Of a DNA stretch of 64,000 nt, positions 45,050-56,783 are shown in pieces. This DNA is from Syncephalastrum monosporum B8922. Its lineage: Eukaryota > Mucoromycota > Mucoromycetes > Mucorales > Syncephalastraceae. Numbering within the stretch: the first letter of the stretch is position 1; each line of letters begins with the position of its first letter. Location: NCBI GenBank assembly GCA_000697355.1, contig JNEN01001246.1, positions 1 to 64,000 on the forward strand, given 5' to 3'. The notes under the pieces are model-generated. The model was given only the letters and a program-made list of their open reading frames with translations, had not been told where the DNA came from and searched no databases. Position numbers and translations under genes: made by a program.

Positions 45050-46280
45050 TCATGCATTAAGTAAAGGTGTACGTTCGTTGGAGGGTGGTTTGCAACAAAT
45101 GTCGTGCTTGCATATAGGACACTTGTGAATGCATAAATGAGTATGATGCGTTTGCACAGAAAGTAACGTGATGTGTGTGTATATGTATATATGTAGTTGA
45201 CTTACAAATTTCTTGTGCGTGGTGAGCCAAGCATCAACGCAGTGCGCATGGAACTCGTGGCGGCAAGGCAACGTGCGCAGCGTGTCATCATCGACATAGT
45301 CCTCCAGACAAATGGCACACTCGGAGTGGTCGTCTTCTTGAGGTTCTAGATGTTTCTCTCGTTTAAACTTGCGCGTCGGCAGTTTGGTGACAAAGTCGCT
45401 TGGGGCCAGCTCGTTCTTGCGTCGCTGGCGTTGTCGCAGACGCCAGGTGAGGTAAATAAAGAGCATCATCACTGCAGGTGACAAGACCACGACGAGGAGC
45501 ATGTCCAGCAACGGCCTATATATTGCCACCATATCTCATTTTAATACACCTTGCCAACGCCTTACTGCTACTCTGAATAGGGGGCTTACCAAGTCAGCAT
45601 GTCATCCTTGACGAGACGGACCAGCATGGGCTCACGGAATTGAAGGGCCAATTGCGACAATGCCTGATACTGGTGTTGTGCGACAAAGACGCTTGGAATG
45701 TGCACATCTGAGGTGTCACCTGTTCGTAGGAGTAAGGCAAGACAAAGAAGAGAGACAGAGAGGTATCGTATGTATGTGTATGTCTGTATTAGATCAGGCC
45801 GACCGAGAGTATGTGTATCTCATATATACAATCTTTACTTGCCTGGAGCGTACATGGTGATCCAGCCGTTGTAATGTTTGTCCCCGACGACGGCCGCGAT
45901 GGCTCCGCTTGCTTGCATGGCACGGACTTTCTCGACAAACGAGCACCCGCCCCGTTCAATCAGCGCCACCCAATCCACACTCGGTGGCGTGACGGGAGAA
46001 CACCCGAACTTATCCGACTCTTCTGTGGGTGGCAACAGTCGTCCTACCACGCCTTCTTCGCTTAATCGCGGTCCGAACGCTGCAATCCGGTCAATGTAGG
46101 TTTCATTTGTCGCCTTTTTCCCATCAAAAGATAAAAAGTAAGGGTAAGCCAAGACGCTTATCATCGTCGAACAGAGTGCCATGAGGAGTGTACCAGGACA
46201 ATGACCGCAGCATGGGTAAGGTGGAATGTGAAAATGAAGCCCGACAGCAGGAATATTATGCATCGGATTGACAGCCCCAT
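45050..46280 (-). CDS. PA-TM-RING E3 ubiquitin ligase (RNF13/RNF167-like)
   Basis: Membrane ubiquitin ligase of endosome or vacuole type. The signal peptide MGLSIRCIIFLLSGFIFTFH leads into THAAVIVL and, after intron 46114-46193, ATNETYIDRIAAFGPRLSEEG. The protease-associated domain continues with DWVALIERGGCSFVEKVRAM and GAIAAVVGDKHYNGWITMYA. A transmembrane helix (LLVVVLSPAVMMLFIYLTW) and a basic stretch come next. The RING-H2 finger is CAICLEDYVDDDTLR, LPCRHEFHAHCVDAWL, then CPICKHDICC: the eight ligands are C-C-C-H-H-C-C-C. The tail NERTPLLNA includes a PLL-type sorting motif. Start chosen by the signal peptide; an alternative frame is discussed in the findings. Confidence 0.9.
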
Positions 46281-49079
46281 TGTCCTTTGCAATGGGCACA
46301 GTTGAGCCTGAAAGTCACAAAAACGTGGAAAGGAGGAAGGGAAAAAGAGCAGAGGGGATAAGAAAAAAAAAGAGGAGAGGTGAAAGAAGAAAGAGTACAA
46401 AGAAGAGGGTGCGAAAGATTCAACAAGAAAAAAAAATGTCACGCTGGTCTATCCTGTATGCATCGCACATATTCTCTCACTCGAACAAATCAACTCAACT
46501 CAAAACAACTCATAAATCAATTCTGTTCCATCAGCCAGGAAAAAAAAAAGCAGAATGAGGCGCACATGCACACGCAAAAAAAAAGTTAAGGAAATGGGTC
46601 GGTGGGGGGACAACCAAGGGTGTCATGCGCAAACCTTATTTCAATGAGCGTATAGAGCAAGTGTGATCTCTGTAGGTTACCACTTTCTTCTCATACGCTG
46701 CACTTATTCCATCTTCCTCATTCTCTCGTTCGACCACCTTATTCCTCTCTTCGTCTGCATGATAAAGAAAAGTCCTGAATAAGTCGAACACCGCTGAGAG
46801 GCCATGTCTCGGGAAATTTGGCGAGCGCAGCCGGTCGCTCTCCTAAAAACAGCTGCAAGACTCTGCCATGTATGTACGTGCATACGATCCCTTGTGCATA
46901 CAGCACACACATCTGTGTACTTAAAAATACATGAAAAGGGAAGAAAGTTTATTACAGCGCTTTGCGTTTGACAATACATTTTTTCGATTCTGGTATACAA
47001 ACAATACAACTTGAATAATATAACATGCTTAATGAGCTTATACGAACATCATTGTCTTATTTCTGAGGATCTAATCCTATTTTTTGGTTTTCTTAAAGAC
47101 AAAAGATCGACAACATCACCTTCGGCAGCGATACCCTCCAATAGTATAATTATTCCGCGAGCTATTCTTGACAAAAGCCGTTGCAAGTTCCCCGTCTTCT
47201 TGAGCGTACGAAGTTACGATTGAATGGAAAATGAATCCAACTTCCACACGTTTTGCCATGACCTACCGAAAGAATCACATGGAGACGAGAAACACGAAGG
47301 ACGCGAGGAACGCACATACACACTCACACACTGTGGATCCATGTCGCTTTTATCAAGCCCGCACGTGACCCAAAATAACTAATGCATTCAGTGTCGAGGG
47401 CCATCGCATCATATCAGTTGACGCCAACCAGGCAACTACGTTTGTCGCATACACATCACGTAGAGCAAGCAAGAAAACGGAGGTAGTTTTTTCATTGTAT
47501 ACAAACGCCACAGCGAACGAGTGGCGCATTTTGCTTTGGACAAAAGTCAAAAATTGAGCAAGATCAAGCGACAGTGCAACTTCATTGCAGCTTGTGATGC
47601 CTTACTTTTGTCTGCAGTTGTGTCCTCTGTATCGACTGAGAAGCAGAAAATCAAATCATGGCGTCCGACGCATTTCACTGTCCAAAGACATTATAATACA
47701 CGCATTACTCACGTACACCATAAACATTGTTATTGCCAAACGACGCCACACAGTGACTTATTGCTAGCTAGCGGCTATGAAACGTGCCAACTGTTATTAA
47801 GGCAGCAGTAGACAGTACATATGTAGAGTACAACCGATACAGCAAGATACAGTATAATACGGTAATGTACGGTAGCACTAATAGTCCAATAGAATAGTGA
47901 TGACCTTCTGGCGTTACTCAGGGCCTCGCGAAGCCGAGTCATCGTCGATCCCCTGGTCTAACTGGTATCCCGCAGTTTACCGGTGGCGGACGATTTGCAG
48001 TAGCTTATAAAAAACGCTAAAACCGCAGAAAAGGTGTGGAATGCTATATGTCGTCGGAAGACGTTGGTTCGCTTGCTTCTTGATACACCATGGGTGAACC
48101 CATACACCCCTCCGGCAAAAGGGCCAGTCTGAGTTTTTAGGCTGGTCAGATATACACCAGGCGTTCCGTCTGCTTCCCCCGCAGGATCCGGGGGAACGCT
48201 TGTAGACAAGTCCACAAACGATTTTGAGAAACTCCCCTCTAAACGACTCCATCCCTACCCTTGAACAGCATCAAGGAAAAAGACAAAGGTAAAGTAAAAG
48301 AAAAAAAACTGCGATTTGGCATGAACTGTTTCACAAAAAAAAAAAAAAAGAGATCAATGCTGCGCAGCAGGCGCAAGTTATGCTAACCATACATCTGATT
48401 GCTGGGAAGCAGTCGCGTTAAAAAGTACGTGTGTACAGACACCAGAATATCTGAATACACAAAACCTGTTTGTGCGGAATATATGTGTAAACGCGTAAAC
48501 GGAGGGAGAGCATATAATAGAGAAGTCTAGCTTTTTCCGTTCATAAGCTGGTTCGTGTTTCCTTTGGCATGCATTGACATCATTACTGCTCGTCAGAGTC
48601 TGCGTTCAACCTGCAGACGGTAGTTCCAAAGGCACATGCTAACTCGCTTTATAGCAATGCGTCGGTACTGTCTTTTAGCAAAGTAGGCGGCGTTGTGCCA
48701 TTACTGCCACCGCCACATTATCGTGCTACGGCAGATGTATTCATTGTATCCTTTCGATAGTTCACTGGCCTGTCTGTCCTAAAGTTATGCAGGCGAAACT
48801 GCAGCTTCTACACATTTTATACTGTATATCATTTTGGACCTTATCACTGAACTGGATAATCAATGTATCTGTGCCTTGTTATGTACGGCACGCTATGTAA
48901 GACTTTATATCGCTGATAGCCGGGGTCTCTTTCGAGGTCTCTTTCGCCGACACAACCACCACATAAGGACCCTCTGACAAGGCCACGTGTCATCCTTCAG
49001 TCATACAACTGTAAGCAGCCACTTCCTTTCGCGTGACCCATACCAGCCACCGTAGCTTGCGACAAGCTGTGCATAGCAG
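46281..49079. other. Gene-poor interval before the decayed repeat family
   Basis: 2.8 kb without a supportable gene. 46290-46600 is purine-rich. 47880-48260 has a G/C-richer island with a short minus-strand frame (CGLVYKRSPGSCGGSRRNA) of unknown origin. The stretch 48590-48780 may be a 5' remnant of the first decayed family copy, but I cannot prove this. Confidence 0.5.
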
Positions 49080-51377
49080 CACCAGCAGAACTAATAGCTC
49101 TCGGATGTCAGCATTATTAGTAGCCGGATATCAGAGTAGAGGCGCTGGTTCATGGCCACCTACGTAGCCATGACTGAGGAGAAGAAGTGGAAAATCGGTG
49201 GGAAATTTGTGGAGCAGACACATCGGAGTGAGAAGTGCATAAAAGGGAGTACTGAGAAACATCGCTGCGGCTGCACTTTCCTTTTTTATTTCCCTTTTTT
49301 TTCTTTTGCAGGAAGTAGATCAGGGAGGCTTGAAAGAAATTTGACGAGCACGGATAAATTTTGGGTGGAGGATGAGGACGACAGAGTCTGACAGGTAAGG
49401 AACTGCGTAGAAGTCGTGGCGCCAGTGAGCTTGCCAGACGTCATGACTTATCGTTTGTCGTATAGCCCTTCACATGTTTAGTGTGATGCGCAGCTGAGAA
49501 GCTCGATGTACTGAATATGTGCAAGCACCCAACCTTGCTCCATTCCCGCTTGATGTACATGAATATCTCTATTCCTTCGTCGGAAAGGTAGGTAATTTTG
49601 AGTGGCATTCAGAATCTTCTTTCTTACACGCTCTCAGTAGCAAGATCTTGAGCTCCTTTATCTGCATACCAGTTCGAAGATCTTCCATCCAATTAAAAAC
49701 CAAGACCTGCACTGGGTTCAAAAAACGATGGTGGAAGCAATCGATTTCTTCTACTAGAAACTCGTACCATTGACCGATCGGTCAGAAGCAGATCTTCCAC
49801 GTCGTGTGTGGCATATCCTGGAGAAACGTTTCGACCCTGTTGGTGTGCAGGTCCGATGGTAAGCTAAATCATGTTGCTCGGACTATTTATAATGTTAACA
49901 CAACAAAAGCAGTAGTGGAAAAACGCGTACAGCGTCGTCAAAGCATCCTGTCACATCACTGTTCCAGGCTGACCAAAATCATGTTTGGTGCCAACCAAAG
50001 TCTGCTGTTTACTTCTCGATTCTGGAAGTCACTCCTTCACGCTCTCGGGGTCAAGTAGTGCACGGCCAAAGCGGGAGGACCAATGCCACGCTTGAGCAGT
50101 ACCTGTGTGCGTACGTCAGCTACCAGCAGGACGACTGGCGCGACCTCCTGCCACTTGCTGAGCTCTCGTACAACAACACTGTGCAGAGTACGACTCGGCG
50201 CGTGCCGTTCGAGGCAAATGCTGGCTTCCTAGTTTCTCCAATACGCGTGGTCCTACTGCCAGCTCGTCGGCTGCCTCGGAATCGTTCACCGAGAATCTTG
50301 CCAGTATCCACGACGCCCTCAAAGACGAAATTAAACTGGCACAGCACTAGCAGGCTGTATACTACGACTGAAACAAGCGGCCCACTCTTCACTACTCCGT
50401 TGGAGACGCGGTATACTTGTCGGCAAGAAACATCAAGATCGCACGTCCATACCGCAAGCTCGACCATAAGCAGCTCGGCCCGTTCAAGATCGCTGCCAAG
50501 GTTGGGTCTCACACGTACCGCTTGGACCTCCCTGCACCGGTGCAGGTACACCCGCTCTTCTATCTCAGCCTCCCCCGTCCCCGCGACGAGTCGTCTCTGA
50601 ACAGAACTCCCGGGGCGTCAAATGGAACCGCTACCATCTTGTGATGTCGTGGGTGAGGAGCATTTCGAGGCCGAAAAATGCTGGACAGCCGAAATCATCG
50701 CGGTCAAGTCCAGTGCTTAATCAAGTAGAAAGGGTACGACGACCTTTCTGAAAACATTCCGGAACCCATTTCCAATTTACGGAACGCAGGACAAATTCCA
50801 CACGTCCTATCCCCGGGCCGCTCCGCTGCTCTCGCAGGACTCGAGCTTAGAGGGAAGGGTGATGTCATGATCTTTTACTGGCATGTGCATACCTTAACCT
50901 GAGCCGTTGTCATAAGGTTATATCCCCTGGGCAGAACACGCTAAGACGTATCGGAAGGTGTTGATGAAGCTCAGCTGCAAACCATATGGGCACAAGGTTG
51001 CATGCTTCTCAGTTGTGGAAAGCGGCGTGAAACTCCCCGTCTCCTGGAAGATATGTTCTTCCAACTGGCAAAGGAATCTCCTTCCAGGCTGCGAGAGATC
51101 AGGATAGCACGATTTCACATCTCGGGTATGCATGCTATTTCTGTTATTACCAAGATGCAGCTACTAACTATAATTGACAGGGATGAACCTCACAGTGCTA
51201 ACCATGGAACGGTATTGACCATAATATACGGTCATACTGGAGTCTCTCTGTACTACCGAAGACCCAACGCTAGCAGACTTTGTCGAGCCAGAGCAGGAAT
51301 ACATTGTGGAGCATTCAGGGCTAGGAGAGAATATTGCTCATTTGTGGAGCTCCAGATTTGGTGACGTTGCGAAATAG
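49080..51377 (+). pseudogene. Decayed repeat-family gene, copy A (split by an insertion)
   Basis: First of three related gene remnants. Readable pieces are AAMTEEKKWKIG-type text near 49165-49215 (MTEEKKWKIGGKFVE), LDVHEYLYSFVGK near 49546-49587, a GTAGGT...CAGTAG intron (about 49588-49639), and RVWHILEKRFDPVGVQVRW near 49802-49859. After the insertion come AYGHKV-type text and VESGVKLP-like sequence near 51018-51040, DMFFQLAKESPSRLREI near 51050-51100 and, after an intron (51124-51180), GMNLTVLTMER. A C-terminal stretch DPTLADFVEPEQEYIVEHSG ends at TAG 51375-51377. Stops and shifts break it several times. I do not know its function. Confidence 0.7.
49945..50931 (+). mobile_element. Truncated Ty3/gypsy integrase fragment inserted in copy A
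   Basis: Within copy A, about 987 bp interrupt sequence that is continuous in copies B and C (flanks CGTCGTCAAAGC and GAACACG). It reads as the end of a Ty3/gypsy integrase core and its C-terminal region: [48 protein letters not shown], then after a frameshift [25 protein letters not shown] and [16 protein letters not shown]. Stops and shifts show that it is dead. No reverse transcriptase or gag is present and I see no clear pair of long terminal repeats or target-site duplication. TGTCA, a common LTR start, occurs near 49949 and 50864. Confidence 0.8.
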
Positions 51378-52690
51378 AAAGGTGTTACTTATGTAAGGTA
51401 TATGTTAAGCCGCTCACAACTTCTCTGACCTGCACAATAGCAAAAAACTGATTGGGGGAGAGTCGCTCTTGAAGCGGTGAAGAGAGCACGACCGGAAACG
51501 CCACTGAAAAGTCCTGATGGTGAAACTGGTTCTGAAACTGGTTCGACCATCATGCACAGCAATACCAGCACCACCAGCAGCGCTCGGACGTCAGTATAAT
51601 CAGCTGTTTTGACATCAGAGCAAAGGAGTTGGTTCACGGCTGCCTACGCAGCCATGACTGAGGAGAAGAAGTGGAAAATCGGCGGCAAATTTGTGGAGGA
51701 TGAAATCGCCAAACTTGCGAACAAATGCAACTATGAGCAGTAAGTTAAATTCAAGCCTCTTTGGACAATGACTTATCTTCTGTTGTATAGCCCTTCATAT
51801 TCGTTTATTATGGACCCATGTGATCCACATTGGCTCGACTGGTTCTCCGTAGAGGAACTCAATGAACTGAAAAGGTTCAAAGCACCCGACCTGCTCCACT
51901 CCCACTGGAACTAAGGATTATCTGTGTTCCTTTGTGGGAAAGGTAGGCTAATTTTGTGCGGCATTGAGAATCTTCTTCCTTATACGTTTTTAATAGCAAG
52001 ATATTAAGCTCCTCTATTAGCACACCAATTCGATGCTATATCACCCAATCAAGACGCCAGACCTGCACTGGGTCCAGAAAACGATAGTGGAAGCTCTCGA
52101 TACCTTTTTTTATAAGCTCGTACCACTGACTGATCAGTCAGAAGCATACCTTCTACGTCGTGTGTGGAATTTCCTAGAGAAATGTTTTGACCCTGTTGGT
52201 GTGCAGGTTCGATGGTAAGCTAAATCACTATTACTCTGACTATCTATTGATAATATTAAAAGTATAAAACTAAAGGTAAAAAAAAAACGAGTGCGGCGTC
52301 GTCAAGCCGCATGAACACGGGGAGGCGTATCTAGGGTGTTGAGAAGCTCGGCCGGAAGGCATATGGGCACGAAGTCGACATGCTTTTCTCGTACCTAGAG
52401 CAAGAGTATGTTGTTCGGAGGCTGGCTTGAATGGAGAAGTGACCGGCACGAAGGCAGTTGTGGAAGGCGGTGTGAAACTCCCCTGCCTTCTTAAAGACAT
52501 GTTCTTCCAGCTCGCGAATGATTCTCCTTCGAAGGATTTCTTATATCGGGTATGCATGTTATTTTTGTTATCATCAAGATGCAACTGACTAAATATAATT
52601 CGCAAGGATGAGTCTTACCGTGCTGGTCATGGACTTTCTAGAAGGCTACGTGTGCCGCATTTCTAGATTTAGGCTATTGAGGTTCCCTTC
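51378..52690 (+). pseudogene. Decayed repeat-family gene, copy B
   Basis: Second remnant. It is the most complete at its 5' side: TDWGRVALEAVKRARPETPL near 51448-51508, TGSETGSTIMHSNTSTTSS near 51530-51585, MTEEKKWKIGGKFVEDEIAK near 51655-51714, then an intron (51740-51790) and SFIMDPCDPHWLDWFSVEEL near 51803-51862. Next are the shared intron, DLHWVQKTIVEALDTFFYKL near 52060-52120, FLEKCFDPVGVQVRW, and, after another intron, the region matching DMFFQLANDSPSK near 52496-52534. Single-base shifts and stops (for instance TAA near 51913) interrupt it. It keeps the junction that is interrupted in copy A. Confidence 0.7.
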
Positions 52691-52784
52691 TTGATTTGTA
52701 TATACAGTAGCCCCGCGGTTAAGTGCAGACAAGTTATATTCTGGCCTAAGTTATTCTTTTCCAATTTCCCGAGGTGTAATTTAT

Positions 52785-53650
52785 CCGCGCAGCTGAGAAG
52801 CTCGATGAGCTGAAAATGCATAAAGCACCTGAACTTGCTCCGCTGCCACTTGACGTCCAAGAATATCTGTATTCCTTTGTCGGAAAGGTAGGTAATTTTG
52901 AGTGGCATTCAAAATCTTCTTTCTTACACGTTCTCAGTAGCAAGATCTTGAGCCCCGTTATCAACATACGAAGTCGGCGCTGTTTGATCCGATCAAGAAC
53001 CCAGATCTGCACTGGGTTCAGAAACGATGGTGGAAGTATTCGGCCTTTTTACTACGAGTTCGTACCACAGAATGATCAGTCAGAAGCAGATCTTCTACGT
53101 CGTGGTGGCATATCCTGGAGAAATGTTTTGACTCCGTTGGTGTGCAGGTTCGATGGTAAGCTAAGCCATGTTGCTCTGATTATTGATAATGTTAACGCTT
53201 CAAAAATAGCGGTGAGAAGACTAGTGCGGCGTCTTCAAGCCGCATGAACACGGGGAGACGCATCTCGGATGTCAAGAAGCTTGGTCGGAAGGCATATGGC
53301 CACAAGGTTGACATGCTTTTCTCGTACCTCTAGCAAGAGTATGGTTGTGCGGAGGCTGGCCTGAATGGAGAAGTGACCGGCACGAAGGCAGTTGTGGAAA
53401 GCTGTGTGAAACTCCACTGCCTTCTTAAAAGACATGTTCTTCCAGCTCGCCAACGATTCTCCTTCGAGGCTGCGAGAATCAGTATACCAGGATTCCTTAT
53501 CTCGGGTATGTTTGCTATTTCTATTATCACAAGATGCAACCACTAAATCTAATTCACAGGAATGGATCTCACAGTACTGATTATGGATAAAACAAATGGC
53601 TACGTGTGCCGCACTTCAAGAGTAGGGCCACTGAGGTTCCCTTCCTCAGC
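52785..53650 (+). pseudogene. Decayed repeat-family gene, copy C (5' truncated)
   Basis: Third remnant. It begins at the AAEKLDELKMHKAPELAPLP segment (52795-52855), so the upstream exons of copy B are missing. Then LDVQEYLYSFVGK, the GTAGGT...CAGTAG intron (52889-52940), NPDLHWVQK, a shift, ILEKCFD-type text, an intron near 53158-53211, RMNTGRRISDVKKLGRKAYG (53243-53300), KVDMLFSYL, CAEAGLNGEVTGTKAVVES, DMFFQLANDSPSRLRES and, after an intron (53508-53561), MDLTVLIMDKTNGYVCRTSR. A TAG near 53331 and one-base shifts break the frame. Confidence 0.7.
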
Positions 53651-56205
53651 AGAGGAAGAAGCAGGGACGCACCGGGGCCCGGGACTTTCGGAAGCGAGCC
53701 GCTAAGCGTTAAGCTAGCGCTCAGAAGTTTTCTCCAAGTCTTAACATAAAACGACATTCCACTACAAGAATAAATTATGCATGTAAAAGCCAATGTTTAA
53801 TTAACTTTTGCCTTGCTTGCGATCATATGTCAAATACGCAATATGATGAAAGCGACAATTGAAGCTACTGAACCCGACATCATTTTCATAAGCACTCTTC
53901 TTTCTCCCACTGGTACAGGCGTCTATGTTATGGCATAGAAGCCCAGAGTCTGTTCATGAAAGACGCTGGTTTTCGCCGCGTTTACCTTTCTCTTCTTTTC
54001 TTTTACTCTGGTCAAAGGCTTTCCTAGCAATTACATACAAAAGGATATAAAGGATATACCAATAAGCGCAACATGGATACATAAGTTTTCTATTATACCA
54101 TCGGTTTCCCGGCCTAATTGTGGTAGTGCGTATGAAAGTGAGTGGTCGTGTCTAGGAGTACAACATTTCAAACATCACCACCTTTTCTCCATGGTACGTA
54201 GCCTGCCGTCACCTGTCTCTCTCTCTGTCTGTCTTCTCCGTCTGTCCCTTCCCCCTTCTGTCCATTCGCGTCCTCTGAGACAGTGGCCAGCACGTATCGA
54301 CGGCACCTGCTCCGCTACTTAGGTTTGTAAAAAAATATGGTTTTTCTAGTCCACATGTATCGGTTTCAAAACGAAAAACTATAGGCTAGTAATATCATCA
54401 TATTCACTATAATGTAACCGATGCATACTTCTCAGCTACCCAATGACGGGAATACCGATGTGGACGAGATCATGGCCAATGTTGCACTTCCATCTAACTA
54501 TAAAACTGGGAAATTGACAAAGGGGCAGGTGACAATGGACCTGAGATGATGGAACAGATCCTTATCGAATTGTTTGCACATAGCTGGATATGGGAAAAGA
54601 TGGCATTCGTGCCCTTGTTCCAATGATACAGACAGTAAGCTCATATGAAAAGATAAGGCTATATCAACTATCATGGTATGCTACTTGTAGGATATTGGAT
54701 GTTTGTATCAGCATGCAACGCCAGGCACCAATGTCATGATGCAGGCGTATTTGTTGTCAACTGGACAGCAATGAAATCTCAGACCATTGGTAGTACCGCT
54801 ACTGAGGTTTTGTCAAAGAAGATGCGAGAGAAGGCCACGTAAAGACCCACGCGGCCAAAAGGAATTTAAAAGAGAGGTATGTCAAAATATGTTACCTTTA
54901 ATCATGAAATCATTGTCTGCTTTACTTTTTCGAACGCAAATCACTGTATGGTGTTCATACTATCTCAAAAAGAGCTCAGAGCGTGCCCTAAAAAGACAAT
55001 CCTTCTTTTTTTTTTTTTTTTTTTGCTGCTACGACATCCCAAGCATCGTTTTATTTAATGTTTCATCCTCTGCTCTTTAATGCCGAGGGCTCATCCATCT
55101 TTAGCCAGGAGCGGAGGCGCTGGTCAAAGAAACAAAACCATTGGTTCATGCTCTCATAAGAAATTGAAATAAGCTTCTCACTCTGATCCTTGGAAGTGTA
55201 CATACAGATTTTTGATGAACATATGTGGTCCTAGGAAAGCACACGAGAAACGCATGGGACATTGCCCCGTAGGAGCGTTTGTACTAGATTCAGCGAGGAC
55301 GTGCACGCACAATAATGGCTGTGTACTTGTACATCAAAATCCATGCAGACAACAAAGCGGGAGAGTCAGGCGATTTGCTCCGCCCTTCTCTGCTGAAACC
55401 ACTTGCTAATATTAAATATGCGAATGTCCCTACTGTTATAGAATCCAGCATGCCATATCTCTATATACGTTGATATCCAATAGTTCCTCAGATCCCTTCC
55501 AGAGCAAAAAACTCGGCAGAAAAAAAAAAAAAAGAGAAGCTGAAGAAAACGGGGGATCGACGTTATGTCGTGGCACGAAGTGTGCACGGGCACGTCATAT
55601 ACAATGTATGCGTCCATTGCCAATAGTGACAATCCACGTTTTGGGCTCCACAGTGATGGCGCATGTTTCCGTGCAGCCCCTGTCAGAGGCGATCTGGTAG
55701 ATATTTTCTGCTTTCTTCAGCTGAAAATACCAAATGAGCTGACTCCGTTTGACAGATTTTTCTTTTTTGGATCATTCGGATCTTTGTATTCTCCTCATCA
55801 TCTCAATTGATTATCTCCACACTTCGGGTACGTTGTCCTGTACTAACTTCTCCAGTGTTGTATCTGTGCATGAGCAGAGAACGTTCTATGATCCAGATGG
55901 TGGCGAGAATACAAGATGGATTAAAATAAGAAAATGTGTTTCCCCTAATGGGGTAATTGTTGTATGTAATAATGCAGGATGTGTGTGCGATGCGGCGTTT
56001 ACTCTGATGACAAAAACATTAGCCGCCCGACCCGACCTTTCCCCGGTCCGCCATTTTTTCTCCCCATGTGAAGAAAATAATGCTTTGTCAAGTGATTTAT
56101 ATATACCCACCAGCGGTTTCTTTTCTTTCGTTCTATATCTTTTTATTCCCACCTTATTCACAAAGTCTATACAACCACACAACCACACATAAAGCACGAT
56201 AGAGC
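53651..56205. other. Gene-poor interval with gene-like debris
   Basis: 2.5 kb without a supportable intact gene. 54190-54290 has a CT-rich stretch, 54998-55024 a T23 run, 55520-55535 an A-run. Within 55565-56060 two frames look protein-like (see the next entry). Confidence 0.5.
55565..56060 (+). pseudogene. Possible decayed gene, origin unknown
   Basis: One frame reads TSYTMYASIANSDNPRFGLH then SDGACFRAAPVRGDLVDIFC; a second, after an intron-like gap, reads VSVHEQRTFYDPDGGENTRW, IKIRKCVSPNGVIVVCNNAG and AAFTLMTKTLAARPDL. The composition is that of a folded protein rather than chance, but I cannot connect the frames into one gene and do not recognise a family. Confidence 0.35.
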
Positions 56206-56724
56206 ATGCCGATCGCCACCGCCTCGTCTTCCAAAAGTGGGTTTCCACGCACACAGCGCCATGATGCGGTCCTGGACGTGTTACTGCCCAGGTTCTACGA
56301 ATATGACATGATGTCAGACCAAGACCATGACACCAACTTTCGACGGTCCTCCGGATCCGACCCTGAACTGGCTGTCGAGGATGATGCGCTGTACGCCGAG
56401 ACGCTCCTCAACTCGGATTTTGCGGCCTGGCTGAAAGCCGACGAAGACGACCCTTCCTCCTCCTCTTCATGCAGCACGACCTCGCTAGAACGGCTGCGTA
56501 TGCTCGTCGCACACATCGGCCAGTCGCTGCAACCCGCACCGACCCTCCTCTCCCTGCCACCCTCGTCTACACCCACCAGCTTCCGCTCCGCATCCCAACA
56601 CCCCTCACCGTCTTCATCCGCGTCGTCCTCATCAACAGCATCTCCTTCCATACCTGTACATACGCCTCGGCAGGCCGATATGAAAGGCAAAAAGAAAAGT
56701 AGGCAGTCGTCCTGGTTCCCATAG
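56206..56724 (+). CDS. Ser-rich acidic small protein, unrecognised
   Basis: Intronless, 172 residues. An ordered-looking middle (AVLDVLLPRFYEYDMMSD, DDALYAETLLNSDFAAWLKA, SLERLRMLVAHIGQSL) is flanked by Ser/Pro-rich, probably disordered text and a Lys-rich C-terminus (MKGKKKSRQSSWFP). No signal peptide or membrane helix. The coding frame has no stop over 172 codons, and a normal start context and a CT-rich upstream region support it. The phosphoesterase gene follows 59 bp later on the same strand, so this could also be a separate short transcript. No function assigned. Confidence 0.6.
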   Translation: MPIATASSSKSGFPRTQRHDAVLDVLLPRFYEYDMMSDQDHDTNFRRSSGSDPELAVEDDALYAETLLNSDFAAWLKADEDDPSSSSSCSTTSLERLRMLVAHIGQSLQPAPTLLSLPPSSTPTSFRSASQHPSPSSSASSSSTASPSIPVHTPRQADMKGKKKSRQSSWFP

Positions 56725-56783
56725 CAATGCCAACCAAAAAAATACATACTTTATACCTACAGTAAAATGAAATTCCCCCAAAA

